This document shows positions 36,672 through 45,456 of a DNA stretch of 64,000 nt, one piece after another. The notes beneath the pieces were generated by a model, which was not told where the DNA came from, did not search any database, and was given only the letters and a program-made list of their open reading frames with translations. The DNA is from SHZI01 sp049290495 (GTDB lineage Bacteria > Pseudomonadota > Gammaproteobacteria > Steroidobacterales > GCA-2729495): NCBI GenBank assembly GCA_049290495.1, contig JBATNV010000195.1, positions 1 to 64,000 of the forward strand, in the 5' to 3' direction. Positions within the stretch are counted from its first letter, which is position 1. Every line of letters begins with the position of its first letter. The position numbers and the translations under genes are program-made.

Positions 36672-37685
36672 ATGGATCTCAGCACTACCTACATGGGACT
36701 GGAGCTTAAAAACCCCTTTGTTCCCTCCTCTTCGCCGCTGACAAAGCGCCTTGACCCGGCGCGACAGCTGGAAGATGCCGGCGCGTCGGCGCTCGTCATG
36801 TACTCGCTGTTTGAGGAAGACATCGAAGCAGATGAACTACAGGCACTGCAGCTCGCCCACGAACAGGATCTGGGCCATGGCGAGGCTTCAAGCTATCTGC
36901 CCATGGGCGAGGTCTATCCGGGACGCCGTGATGAATACCTGGAACAGCTCCGCCGCCTCAAGGATGCACTCGAGATTCCGGTGATCGCCAGCCTGAACGG
37001 CACGACGCTCGGCGGCTGGGTACGCCATGCGAAAGCGATACAGGAAGCTGGCGCCGACGGGCTAGAGCTGAACATCTACTACATTGCGGCGGATTTCACC
37101 GAGCCACCGGCTGCGGTAGAGCAGCGCGTGATCGACATCCTCAGTGAAACGGTGCGCCAGGTGAGCATACCGGTGGGCGTCAAGCTGTTCCCGCACTACA
37201 GCTCGCTCGGCAACCTCGTGCAGCGGATAGAAGCCGCCGGTGCGGCCGGCATCGCGCTATTCAACCGTTTCTACCAGCCGGATCTCAATCTGGACAGCAT
37301 GGATATTTCACAAACCATAAGTCTGTCCAGTTCGCGCGATGCGCTCATCACCATGCGCTGGATCGCCCTGCTGTACGGCAATGTGAATATGTCGCTGGCT
37401 GCCACCGGTGGCGTGCACACGGTCAAGGATGCGCTGAAGATGCTGCTGTGCGGGGCTGATGTCACGCACCTGTGCAGCGCGCTGCTGACCAACGGCCCCG
37501 GACAGATCGAGCGTTTGCACGACGGTGTGCTGGCGTGGATGCAGCGCGGTGAATACGAATCGTTGCGCCAGCTCAAGGGCAGCCTGTCGCAGAAGAACTC
37601 GCCGGATCCGGTAGCTTTCGGACGCGGCAATTATCTGCAGATGCTGTCGCGCTACGAACCGCCCAAATCTGTCTGGCCAGACTGA
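36672..37685 (+). CDS. Dihydroorotate dehydrogenase-like FMN protein
   Basis: 337 residues from ATG 36672, after GGAGG; in-frame starts inside nifJ are less likely. TIM-barrel features of class 1 DHODs are visible (MGLELKNPFVPSSSPLT, IPVIASLNG, GADGLELNIYY, LAATGGVHTVKDALKMLLCGADVTHLCSALLTNGP). Genes of this type commonly follow nifJ in other bacteria, so it may serve electron transfer rather than pyrimidine synthesis. Its last 34 bases overlap the convergent PspC-domain gene. Confidence 0.88.
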   Translation: MDLSTTYMGLELKNPFVPSSSPLTKRLDPARQLEDAGASALVMYSLFEEDIEADELQALQLAHEQDLGHGEASSYLPMGEVYPGRRDEYLEQLRRLKDALEIPVIASLNGTTLGGWVRHAKAIQEAGADGLELNIYYIAADFTEPPAAVEQRVIDILSETVRQVSIPVGVKLFPHYSSLGNLVQRIEAAGAAGIALFNRFYQPDLNLDSMDISQTISLSSSRDALITMRWIALLYGNVNMSLAATGGVHTVKDALKMLLCGADVTHLCSALLTNGPGQIERLHDGVLAWMQRGEYESLRQLKGSLSQKNSPDPVAFGRGNYLQMLSRYEPPKSVWPD

Positions 37686-37879
37686 GGCAACGGGGCCGGC
37701 ATCCAGGTCCAGAGAAAGATGTAGATAACGACACCCGGCAGAATCATGCTGCCGGCTGTACCGATCACCCACAACAACCTGACAAAATCGGGACTGACGC
37801 CGAAACCTTCAGCAAGCCCTCCGCAGACACCGATGAGGAGCTTGTTCCTCGACCGGTAAAACTTCTTCCTGTTTTCCAT
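37652..37879 (-). CDS. PspC-domain small membrane protein
   Basis: 75 residues. RSRNKLLIGVCGGLAEGFGVSPDFVRLLWVIG is the PspC signature, followed by one hydrophobic helix (ILPGVVIYIFLWTWMP). PspC proteins sense inner-membrane stress or act as membrane anchors. Its 3' end overlaps the convergent DHOD-like gene. A second PspC-like gene follows upstream. Confidence 0.8.
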   Translation of the reverse strand: MENRKKFYRSRNKLLIGVCGGLAEGFGVSPDFVRLLWVIGTAGSMILPGVVIYIFLWTWMPAPLPQSGQTDLGGS

Positions 37880-37900
37880 GGGGAACGAGTATACAGACTG

Positions 37901-38113
37901 TCAGTCGGGGGGCTCCCCACTTGCAGGTGGCGGCATCCAGGCCCACAAAACCAGGTAAATGATTACGGCGGGAATTACCGCACTGAAGAAAGCGCCAAAC
38001 AGGTACATCAGCCGGACGAGGCCGGGATCAAGGTTGATAGCCTTCGCAATGCCGGCAAGTGCACCAGCGATGATCTTGTTATTCGAACGTGGTGTATGCG
38101 ACTTCCTGGCCAT
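37901..38113 (-). CDS. Second PspC-like small membrane protein
   Basis: 70 residues from ATG 38113. It repeats the pattern of its neighbour: NNKIIAGALAGIAKAINLDPGLVRLMYLFG, then a hydrophobic helix ending in LVLWAWMPPP. The two are tandem paralogues 21 bases apart. An upstream start at 38230 would extend into the next gene. Confidence 0.75.
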   Translation of the reverse strand: MARKSHTPRSNNKIIAGALAGIAKAINLDPGLVRLMYLFGAFFSAVIPAVIIYLVLWAWMPPPASGEPPD

Positions 38114-38174
38114 GGCGTAGAGACAGGTTCCTGTACCGGCTGGCTCTATGCCGTGAAAGTTGCGCCGAAGTCTT

Positions 38175-38534
38175 TCAACTGCGTGACTCCGGATACAGGC
38201 TGCGCGCACCGATGACACCCAGCACTGCACCCATGCCCGTAGCGACCAGCACCGTCAGCACTGTTACCAACGCAAGGCCCAATGCGTGCAGGAGCCAGAA
38301 AGCACCGTTGACCGGCAAGGTAAATTCCCGGTCCAGGTAGCTGGACAGGAACACGCTGATGAATATCGCTGGCGCCATCGCTATTGCGCCCAGCACCCCG
38401 CCCATCACCTTCATGAACCTGCTCTGTACGGGGGAAGAGGTATAGCGGTCAGCGAACAGGTCGAGCAACTTCTTCCCCAGATACCAGGCGGCGGCTGTAC
38501 CGAGGAAGTACCCGAGAATGATTGCAGCTAACAT
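38175..38534 (-). CDS. Small hypothetical membrane protein
   Basis: 119 residues from ATG 38534; the frame is open further up but without a better start. Three hydrophobic helices (about 1-22, 48-68, 78-110) with little loop between. No family recognised. Same strand as the PspC genes, 61 bases upstream of the nearer one. Confidence 0.65.
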   Translation of the reverse strand: MLAAIILGYFLGTAAAWYLGKKLLDLFADRYTSSPVQSRFMKVMGGVLGAIAMAPAIFISVFLSSYLDREFTLPVNGAFWLLHALGLALVTVLTVLVATGMGAVLGVIGARSLYPESRS

Positions 38535-38601
38535 GATCTGGCGGGTACCTGTAGTGTGGTTGATGCAGCCGGAAACGTCGCGCTGCGGCGATGCCGCCTG
38601 T

Positions 38602-39012
38602 TCAAGACTTCCTGGATCTGAGTTCCGCGACCTTGGCAACTATCCGGGTATTCACCCAGACGAACACATAAATTCCGCCGAAGATCAAAGCCCAGGTCAG
38701 CAGGGACTTCGTCCCGCGCTTGATACCTGTTGCCTTGCGGTGCTCGTCATAGTCGCTCAGCGAGGAAATAACAATACGATCCCGGACCATCAGCGTTCGC
38801 AAGGCAAAGCAGGCATCGCCTGTAATCGGGTACGCATCATAAACCCGCTCAGGCGCCATCTCGCGCCACTGGCTGCACTCCGGTGCCTGCAGATCGGCCA
38901 TCACCGCCGGATCACGTAGCGGCCATTGCATGAAGATGATGGCCAGCGTCGTTGCCAGCATCGCCAGCGCTCCAAGCATCCAGAAGCGCTGTGCCGTATT
39001 GAGTTTTTTCAT
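38602..39012 (-). CDS. Hypothetical membrane protein
   Basis: 136 residues from ATG 39012. Two membrane helices (about 10-32 and 104-122) enclose a roughly 70-residue extracytoplasmic loop with two Cys residues (PECSQW and GDACFAL) that might form a disulfide, and an arginine-rich stretch. No known family recognised. Divergent from nnrS. Confidence 0.65.
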   Translation of the reverse strand: MKKLNTAQRFWMLGALAMLATTLAIIFMQWPLRDPAVMADLQAPECSQWREMAPERVYDAYPITGDACFALRTLMVRDRIVISSLSDYDEHRKATGIKRGTKSLLTWALIFGGIYVFVWVNTRIVAKVAELRSRKS

Positions 39013-39030
39013 CGACAAGTCCGCCACGGT

Positions 39031-39044
39031 ATGATCAGTATCGA
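39031..39044 (+). promoter_or_regulatory. FNR/DNR-like box before nnrS
   Basis: ATGATcagtATCGA agrees with the box TTGAT-N4-ATCAA at 8 of 10 positions. It lies between the divergent 38602-39012 gene and nnrS (94 bases before its ATG). The spacing to a clear -10 is not ideal in either direction, so the box is tentative. Confidence 0.4.
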
Positions 39045-39137
39045 TTGCACAGCATAGTATGGCCATCGGCCATGCCTGCCAAGAGCGGAGCCTGCACGCG
39101 GGTCGCACACCGACGAAACGGCTGGCATCATAGGGGC

Positions 39138-40301
39138 ATGAGTTTCTCCAAGCATCCTGTCTGGCTGGCCGGTTTTCGGCCATTCTTTATTCTTACCTGT
39201 TTGTCTGGCCTGTCACTGCCGATCGTCTGGGCACTGCTGTTCGCTGGCACGATCAGCCTGCCGCACAGCCGGTTTTCCGTCGTGCAGTGGCATGGCCATG
39301 AAATGTTCTTCGGATTTGGCTGGGCCCTGCTCGGCGGCTTTCTGCTGACCTCCACCAAAAACTGGGTGAAGATCCGTGGCTATCACGGTGGAGCGCTGGT
39401 TTTTCTCACCGCAGCGTGGTGCTTGGAGCGGATCGGCATGACCTTTGGTGGCAGCTGGCCACAGCCGCTGTTCTTGCTCTCTAACCAGCTGTTCCTGGTC
39501 AGCGTAGTCGGCATGCTGCTATGGAGCCTGCTGCGTCATCGGCAAGCGGACGGCTACCGGCGCGACAACCTGTTCTTTATTGTCTTGCTACCACTGTTCA
39601 TCGTCGCCAAACCACTGATGCTCAGTGCCGATTATGGTCAGGCCGGCCTGCTGATGGTGCTCGGCCTGTTCCGCCTGTGTTTTCTGATCATGCTGGAACG
39701 CACGCTGAGCGAATTCATGCGCGGCATTTTCAAGATCGATATTCTGCGCAACCTCCTGCTCGACGGCTCAATCAAGATACTGGGGCTGGCGATGGTGTTT
39801 GCCGGATTCCTGCCGCCGCTGCTGAGTGCGGGCATCGCCGGTGTGCTGGCGCTTTTGCTGATCGTGCGTCTCGCCTTCTGGCAGCCACTGCTGGCCTGCT
39901 CACGAATCGACCTCGGCATCATGTATCTCGGTTATCTGGCCATCGCCGGGCAACTACTGATCGTAGCTTCAGAAATAACCGGGTACAGCACCTGGATCGG
40001 TAATTTCTCCATACACCTGTTCAGCTTTGGCGTTATGGGACTGATCGCTCCGGCCATGATCATCCGTATTTCCAGAGGACACACCGGACGCAAGGTGAAG
40101 TTCGATGCCATCGACAAGGCTGTGCTCTGGATCATGATCCTGGCGCTGGTCCTGCGTGTGGTGACGCCGCAGCTTGACCCGGCTTCTTACCGGATGTGGA
40201 TAGATCTGGCTGCGACTTGCTGGTTTATTGCCTTCGGTATCCTCGCCTGGCGTAGCATTCCGATGCTGCTTCGGCCACGCATCGACGGCCGGGAGCATTA
40301 A
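39138..40301 (+). CDS. nnrS: NnrS-family nitric oxide response membrane protein
   Basis: 387 residues from ATG 39138. About twelve membrane helices and family blocks HPVWLAGFRPFFILT, VVQWHGHEMFFGFGWALLGGFLLT and the late LFSFGVMGLIAPAMIIRISRGHTGR are visible. NnrS is a haem- and copper-containing membrane protein that relieves NO stress and is regulated by NO regulators in denitrifiers. With the NsrR-like operator and the nod-like gene it gives this region a NO theme. A pump gene follows without a gap. Confidence 0.92.
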   Translation: MSFSKHPVWLAGFRPFFILTCLSGLSLPIVWALLFAGTISLPHSRFSVVQWHGHEMFFGFGWALLGGFLLTSTKNWVKIRGYHGGALVFLTAAWCLERIGMTFGGSWPQPLFLLSNQLFLVSVVGMLLWSLLRHRQADGYRRDNLFFIVLLPLFIVAKPLMLSADYGQAGLLMVLGLFRLCFLIMLERTLSEFMRGIFKIDILRNLLLDGSIKILGLAMVFAGFLPPLLSAGIAGVLALLLIVRLAFWQPLLACSRIDLGIMYLGYLAIAGQLLIVASEITGYSTWIGNFSIHLFSFGVMGLIAPAMIIRISRGHTGRKVKFDAIDKAVLWIMILALVLRVVTPQLDPASYRMWIDLAATCWFIAFGILAWRSIPMLLRPRIDGREH

Positions 40302-41721
40302 GACGACCGATCTCAACACCACCAAACGCTACTTGCCCTGGGTCGTCGCCGTGGCGCTCTTCATGGAGCGCCTGGATTCAACGATCGTCAATACAGGTAT
40401 CCCGGCGATCGCCGCCAGCCTCGACGTGACACCGCTGAGCCTGAAGGCGGTGGCAACGAGCTACGTTCTCGCGCTGGCAGTGTCGATCCCGGTCAGCGGC
40501 TGGCTCGCAGACCGCTACGGCAGCCGCCACGTGTTCCTGGTTGCGTTGGCAATGTTCACGCTGTCGTCGATCGCCTGCGGACTCGCACCGAACGCTCAGC
40601 TGCTGATCGCCGCGCGCGTACCGCAAGGCATCTCGGCGGCGATGATGATACCGGTCGGGCGCATGGTGCTGGTGCGCACCTTCACGCGTGGCGAATTGTT
40701 GCGCGCGATGAACTTCGTCGTCATCCCGGCGCTCATCGGGCCGCTGCTCGGCCCCACCGTGGGCGGCCTGATCGTGCACTGGCTGTCATGGCGCGAGATA
40801 TTCTTCGTCAACGTACCGGTCGGCTTGCTGGCGCTGTGGTTCGGTCACCGCTACATGCCCGACTACCGTGGCGACCAGGCGCGTCCGCTCGACTTGCGCG
40901 GCCTGCTACTGTTCGGCAGCGGCGTGGCGCTCCTGTCATGGCTGCTCGAGGTCTTCGGCGAACACGATATGGATGCGACGTACGCGGCGCTGACCCTGGC
41001 GACATCGCTGGCGCTGCTTGGCACTTATGCCTGGCATGCCCGGCACGCCGTCTATCCGCTGCTGCGGCTCTCGTTACTGCACATCCGCACCTTTCGTATC
41101 TCGGTGCTCGGCGGCTTCGTGACGCGACTGGGTGTCGGCGGCATGCCGTTGTTGCTACCGCTCCTCTATCAGGTCGGCTTCGGCATGCCGGCCTGGAAAT
41201 CGGGGCTTTTGATGATGCCGACGGCAGCGGCGGCGATGACGATGAAGGCCATCTCCCGGCCGCTGCTGCGCCGCTACGGCTACCGCCAGATACTGATCGT
41301 TAACACCGTCCTGCAAGGCCTGACGATTGGTGCTTTCTGGTTCATCGATGCCAGCACATCGCTAGCGGCCATCGTTGGCCTGGCATTGCTGCTTGGCCTT
41401 TTTAACTCCTTGCAGTTCACGAGCGTCAATTCGATGGCCTACGCGGACGTCGATGACGCTGACACGAGCATGGCGACGACGATCGCGTCGACGCTGCAGC
41501 AGATGTCGATGAGCTTCGGCCTCGCCTGCGCATCGCTCATCACCGCCCTCTTTCTCGGCGCCGCCCCGCAGAGCAACCAGGCCGACGTGACGCTGGCGCT
41601 ACACCACGCCTTTCTCGTCCTCGCCGTCGTGACTGTCTTGTCGTCCCTGAGCTTCTGGGGCTTGCACCGCGACGACGGCACAAGCGTCAGCGGCGCCATG
41701 GTTGCCGACACCCCGGATTGA
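40228..41721 (+). CDS. MFS drug-efflux-type transporter (DHA2/EmrB-like), start uncertain
   Basis: The homology begins near 40303 with TTDLNTTKRYLPWVVAVALF and continues through LDSTIVNTGIPAIA (motif D1 of 14-helix MFS pumps), the WLADRYGSRHVF motif A and about fourteen hydrophobic segments. The only standard start upstream is TTG 40228, inside nnrS; an ATT at 40297, overlapping the nnrS stop as ATTAA, fits the protein better; TTG 40333 would sit at the edge of helix 1. Without experimental data the start is open. Operon with nnrS is likely. Confidence 0.85.
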   Translation: MPSVSSPGVAFRCCFGHASTAGSIKTTDLNTTKRYLPWVVAVALFMERLDSTIVNTGIPAIAASLDVTPLSLKAVATSYVLALAVSIPVSGWLADRYGSRHVFLVALAMFTLSSIACGLAPNAQLLIAARVPQGISAAMMIPVGRMVLVRTFTRGELLRAMNFVVIPALIGPLLGPTVGGLIVHWLSWREIFFVNVPVGLLALWFGHRYMPDYRGDQARPLDLRGLLLFGSGVALLSWLLEVFGEHDMDATYAALTLATSLALLGTYAWHARHAVYPLLRLSLLHIRTFRISVLGGFVTRLGVGGMPLLLPLLYQVGFGMPAWKSGLLMMPTAAAAMTMKAISRPLLRRYGYRQILIVNTVLQGLTIGAFWFIDASTSLAAIVGLALLLGLFNSLQFTSVNSMAYADVDDADTSMATTIASTLQQMSMSFGLACASLITALFLGAAPQSNQADVTLALHHAFLVLAVVTVLSSLSFWGLHRDDGTSVSGAMVADTPD

Positions 41722-41798
41722 CCGCCTTGCGAAGCCACTTTGGCCTAGAATCGGCCCGGACACGATGGCTCTGAGTTGAATCAGCACGGACACGAAGA

Positions 41799-42500
41799 AT
41801 GATCCAGAACAGCTCCGCGAAGATTTGTGCCATCTGCGGCAAGTCTTTTCCACTCCGAAGCGTTGTCTCCGGAGAAATCATCCGGAAGGAGTTGGCTGCA
41901 GAAATCTGCAAGATTCAGCCCGAATGGTCATCGCAGTCGTTTATTTGCCGACCGGATCTGACAGAAATCAGGGGGAAATATGTTCACGACATGCTTGAGT
42001 CAGAACGGGGTGAACTCTCGTCTCTTGACCAGGAGGTCATTCGCAGCCTGCGAGAACATGAAATTCTGTCGTCAAACGTCGATGAAGAATTGGAACAGAA
42101 CTGGTCATTCGGCGAGCGATTGGCAGACAAGATTGCCGACTTTGGTGGCAGTTGGACGTTTCTGATTTGCTTTGGGGTTTTCCTGCTCGTCTGGGTGGCA
42201 ATTAATTCGCTCGTTCTGCTTTGGCGGCCGCTTGATCCCTATCCGTTTATCTTCCTGAATCTCATCCTTTCCTGCCTTGCTGCAGTTCAGGCGCCAGTGA
42301 TCATGATGAGCCAGAATCGCCAGGAGGCGAAAGACCGGGTTCGCGCACAGCACGACTATCAGATAAACCTCAAGGCTGAGCTGGAGATTCGACACCTGCA
42401 TGAAAAGGTCGATCACCTGCTCTCCCACCAATGGGAACGCCTTGTGCAGATTCAGGAATTACAGTTGCAATTGCTGTCTGATCTGGATGGCAGAAAGTGA
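41799..42500 (+). CDS. DUF1003 domain membrane protein
   Basis: 233 residues. N-terminal CxxC (CAICGK) and a second Cys pair region suggest a small zinc or iron motif. The DUF1003 core is clear: FGGSWTFLICFGVFLLVW, then NLILSCLAAVQAPVIMMSQNRQEAKDRVRAQHDY, with two membrane helices and a cytoplasmic coiled coil at the C-terminus. Function unknown. Base composition is a little more A+T than neighbours, but not enough to argue for transfer. Confidence 0.85.
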   Translation: MIQNSSAKICAICGKSFPLRSVVSGEIIRKELAAEICKIQPEWSSQSFICRPDLTEIRGKYVHDMLESERGELSSLDQEVIRSLREHEILSSNVDEELEQNWSFGERLADKIADFGGSWTFLICFGVFLLVWVAINSLVLLWRPLDPYPFIFLNLILSCLAAVQAPVIMMSQNRQEAKDRVRAQHDYQINLKAELEIRHLHEKVDHLLSHQWERLVQIQELQLQLLSDLDGRK

Positions 42501-42503
42501 TGC

Positions 42504-42529
42504 GGGCTGGCGTTTATATCTGCCAGCCC
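42504..42529. terminator. Hairpin between convergent genes
   Basis: GGGCTGGC (42504-42511) pairs with GCCAGCCC (42522-42529) across a 10-base A+T-rich loop. It fills the gap between the DUF1003 and MFS stop codons. There is no T run, so it may act as a bidirectional terminator only weakly. Confidence 0.5.
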
Positions 42530-42531
42530 GG

Positions 42532-43872
42532 CTAGTGCGCCATAAACTGGCCGCGACCAACCTTCAGCGGGCCGGGAGCAGTCCGGCGCACCCAGAGACC
42601 ATAGCCGACCACAAGCAATGACAAGCCGCCGACCATGACGAAGACCGCATGCGGTCCGACTGAATCGTAGAGCCGGCCGCCGACGGCAGTACCGAACAGG
42701 ATGCCGATCGCGCCGAAAGTATTGAACATGCCGATAACTGCGCCGCGCGAGGCAGGCGGCGCTTCCTGACCGATCAGCGTTGCCGCGCCGGCAAACGCGC
42801 TGATCTGGCCAACACCGAGAAGCGCGAAAAAGATCCACGCCCCTGGCGCCAGCGGATGGTCGACCAGATTGACCAAAAGGAAGCCGGCCGCTGCAATCGC
42901 CATGCAGATCGTGGTACCGGTAACGCGATTGATCCGGTCCAGCATTATTCCCATAACCGGCAGCCAGAAGAGTCCAGAGATACCGGTGATGGCAAACAGC
43001 AGGCGTCCCTGGGCGCTCGCCTCGGCCGGATCCAGCCCGGCTTCGATGCCCGCGCTCGTACCCCAGAGGTTGACGAAGGTACCAACAACGACCAGATCAC
43101 CGCGTGCGATGAAGGCACTGGCATAGGCCAGTGCGATACGTGGATTTCGCGCAGCCGCCAGGCCGCTACGGATCAGCTCACGCATCGGCAGCTGCTCAAG
43201 CTTGGTTACCGGCGTGCCCTTCTTGAGTCCGGCCGAAACCACAACCGCAGAGAACAGGCACAACCCCGCCACGATGAAGTGAGTGATGTAGCCAGCATCC
43301 TCAGGTGAGTAGCCACGATCAACAAAAGTCTTCATCAGGCCACCGAGGCCCACAGACAAGATGACGACACCGAGGCCGTTCAGCGTACCCACCAGCGCCG
43401 TGGCCTTGCCGCGCGACGTATTGGCCGGGTAGTCAGCAAGAATCGTCTGCAGCGCCGCAGTTGCCGCACCGACACCGACCGCATAGAGCATGCGGTATCC
43501 CGTCAGTTCAGCAACCGAGCTGACAAACGGATATAGCGCATAGGCGACGGCCATCAGGATAAAGCCGAGGGTAAACACCTGCTTGCGGCCAATCCGATCG
43601 GCCAGCACGCCACAGGGACCGAAGATCAGCAGCATCGCTATCTCGTTCCAGGCCGCCAGGTCACCCGCGATCTGGCCCTGCTCGGCCAGCGGAATCTTCA
43701 AATAGACGTTGAGCACATAGGGCGTACCGATACTGACGAAGGCCAGCAGGCCGATCGTGGTAAATGCGCTGTACAACAACGTGCCGAAATTTCGCGGCAG
43801 GACGCCCGGTGCAAGCTCAACAAACCAGAACTTCAGACCCGTCGCAGACGGGTCCGGGGACACATTACTCAT
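42532..43872 (-). CDS. MFS transporter
   Basis: 446 residues, twelve hydrophobic helices. Motif A-like GVLADRIGRKQVFTLG after helix 2 and a second copy in the C-terminal half. It is a diverged paralogue of the MFS gene at 45457-46803, with an aldehyde dehydrogenase gene between them; all three are on the minus strand, this one 12 bases after the dehydrogenase. Substrate unknown; organic acids or aromatic compounds are guesses. Confidence 0.88.
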   Translation of the reverse strand: MSNVSPDPSATGLKFWFVELAPGVLPRNFGTLLYSAFTTIGLLAFVSIGTPYVLNVYLKIPLAEQGQIAGDLAAWNEIAMLLIFGPCGVLADRIGRKQVFTLGFILMAVAYALYPFVSSVAELTGYRMLYAVGVGAATAALQTILADYPANTSRGKATALVGTLNGLGVVILSVGLGGLMKTFVDRGYSPEDAGYITHFIVAGLCLFSAVVVSAGLKKGTPVTKLEQLPMRELIRSGLAAARNPRIALAYASAFIARGDLVVVGTFVNLWGTSAGIEAGLDPAEASAQGRLLFAITGISGLFWLPVMGIMLDRINRVTGTTICMAIAAAGFLLVNLVDHPLAPGAWIFFALLGVGQISAFAGAATLIGQEAPPASRGAVIGMFNTFGAIGILFGTAVGGRLYDSVGPHAVFVMVGGLSLLVVGYGLWVRRTAPGPLKVGRGQFMAH

Positions 43873-43884
43873 GGATGCCTCACG

Positions 43885-45336
43885 CTAGACGAAAATATGA
43901 ATGGCCTTGTTCTGAGTGTAGCTCAACAGTTCACCCAGACACTCTTCTCGGCCGAGCCCGCTGTTCTTCCAGCCACCAAAGGGCGTACCGACGAAATGCC
44001 GCGCGGTGGTATTCACGTACACGAAACCAGCCTGCAGAGCCCGCACGAAACTCATCGCGACCTTCAGATCGTGAGTCCAGACGCCCGACACAAGGCCGTA
44101 TTCAGTGGCATTGGCCATCGCGATCGCCTCTTCCTGCGTGCGCCACTTCAGGATCGAAAGTATCGGCCCGAAGATCTCCTCACGCGCAACACGCATATTC
44201 ATGCTCACCTCACCGTACACCGTGGGCTGAATCCAGTAGCCGCGACGGAAGTCAGTACCCGGCGGCCGTTGACCGCCTGTGAGGAGTTTCGCGCCATCCT
44301 GGCGTGCGGATTCAACAAAGGACAGCACACGCTGGTAATGCCCGGCGGAATTAACCGGGCCCATCTGCGAAGCCGGATCCAGCGCGTCGCCAACCCGGAT
44401 TGCCGAAACCTGCTCGACGACGCGTGCCACGACCTCGTCATACAGCGACTCATGCAGCAGCAGGCGACTGTTGGATCCGCAGGACTGGCCGGCCCAGGCG
44501 AAATTCATGCCCCTTACCGCCTCCGCGGCAACATTCGCCGGGTCCGCATCGGCGCAGACGATCATGGCGTTCTTGCCGCCGAGTTCCAGCGAGACGTGCT
44601 TGACGGCAACTTCTGCAGCTGAACGCTGGATGGCGAGCCCCGTCTGTACCGAGCCGGTAAAACCGATCCGCCAGATTTTCGGGTGACGGACCAGCGCATC
44701 GCCGGTTGGCAGCCCCGGCCCATGCACGATATTGACGAGCCCTGGCGGCAACACATCACGACAGATCTCGCCCATCACGGTGCCGGACAGCGGGCTGGTT
44801 TCCGGCGTCTTCACGATCACCGCGTTGCCGGCCATCAATGGCGCGGCCAGATGTGCGGCCGCAAACAGGAAGGGATGATTGAAAGGCAGGATACGTGCGA
44901 CCACGCCGTAGGGTTCGCGGACCGAAAAGTGCATGCCATCTTTAGAGGCAGGAACACTTTCGCTCTTGATTTCGGTGCCCAGGCCAGAAAAAAAATCGAG
45001 ATAGTTGGCGGCTACTTCTACATCGCGACCCAGGCTGCCGATGGTGTTGCCGGTATCGGCAGCTTCGAGGGGCAGCACTTCAGCCGCACGGGCGCGCATC
45101 GCCGCGCCCAGCTTGCGCAGTACATCACGCCGCTCCCAGATCGAAAGCGCTGCCCAGGCAGGCTGCGCAGCTTGAGCCGCATTTACCGCCCGGTTGACAT
45201 CGCTGATCGTGCCGACCGGAACACGGCCATGGACTTCTTCCGTACCGGGGTTGACCGAGTCTATCCACTGACCATCGCTGCCGGACACGAACTGCCCGTC
45301 GATGTACATGAGTCGGTCGCCAAATTTTCCGGACAT
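43885..45336 (-). CDS. NAD(P)-dependent aldehyde dehydrogenase
   Basis: 483 residues, standard ALDH length. Cofactor-binding GFTGSVQTG, catalytic Glu motif VSLELGGKNAM and nucleophile Cys in AWAGQSCGS are intact. Near the N-terminus is MYIDGQFVSGSDGQWIDSVNPGTEE, typical of betaine-aldehyde-like enzymes. Flanked by two MFS genes, which suggests uptake and oxidation of one compound class. Confidence 0.93.
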   Translation of the reverse strand: MSGKFGDRLMYIDGQFVSGSDGQWIDSVNPGTEEVHGRVPVGTISDVNRAVNAAQAAQPAWAALSIWERRDVLRKLGAAMRARAAEVLPLEAADTGNTIGSLGRDVEVAANYLDFFSGLGTEIKSESVPASKDGMHFSVREPYGVVARILPFNHPFLFAAAHLAAPLMAGNAVIVKTPETSPLSGTVMGEICRDVLPPGLVNIVHGPGLPTGDALVRHPKIWRIGFTGSVQTGLAIQRSAAEVAVKHVSLELGGKNAMIVCADADPANVAAEAVRGMNFAWAGQSCGSNSRLLLHESLYDEVVARVVEQVSAIRVGDALDPASQMGPVNSAGHYQRVLSFVESARQDGAKLLTGGQRPPGTDFRRGYWIQPTVYGEVSMNMRVAREEIFGPILSILKWRTQEEAIAMANATEYGLVSGVWTHDLKVAMSFVRALQAGFVYVNTTARHFVGTPFGGWKNSGLGREECLGELLSYTQNKAIHIFV

Positions 45337-45456
45337 GCGGGAACTCGGGCTGCTTGCGGTTACGTCGGCACTTTAGGCAAGACAGTCAAGGCGCGGAAGC
45401 CCGCACGATAGCGGATTGAGGGCCCGACCACCTACCGGCGCCTGGCGACAGTATTT

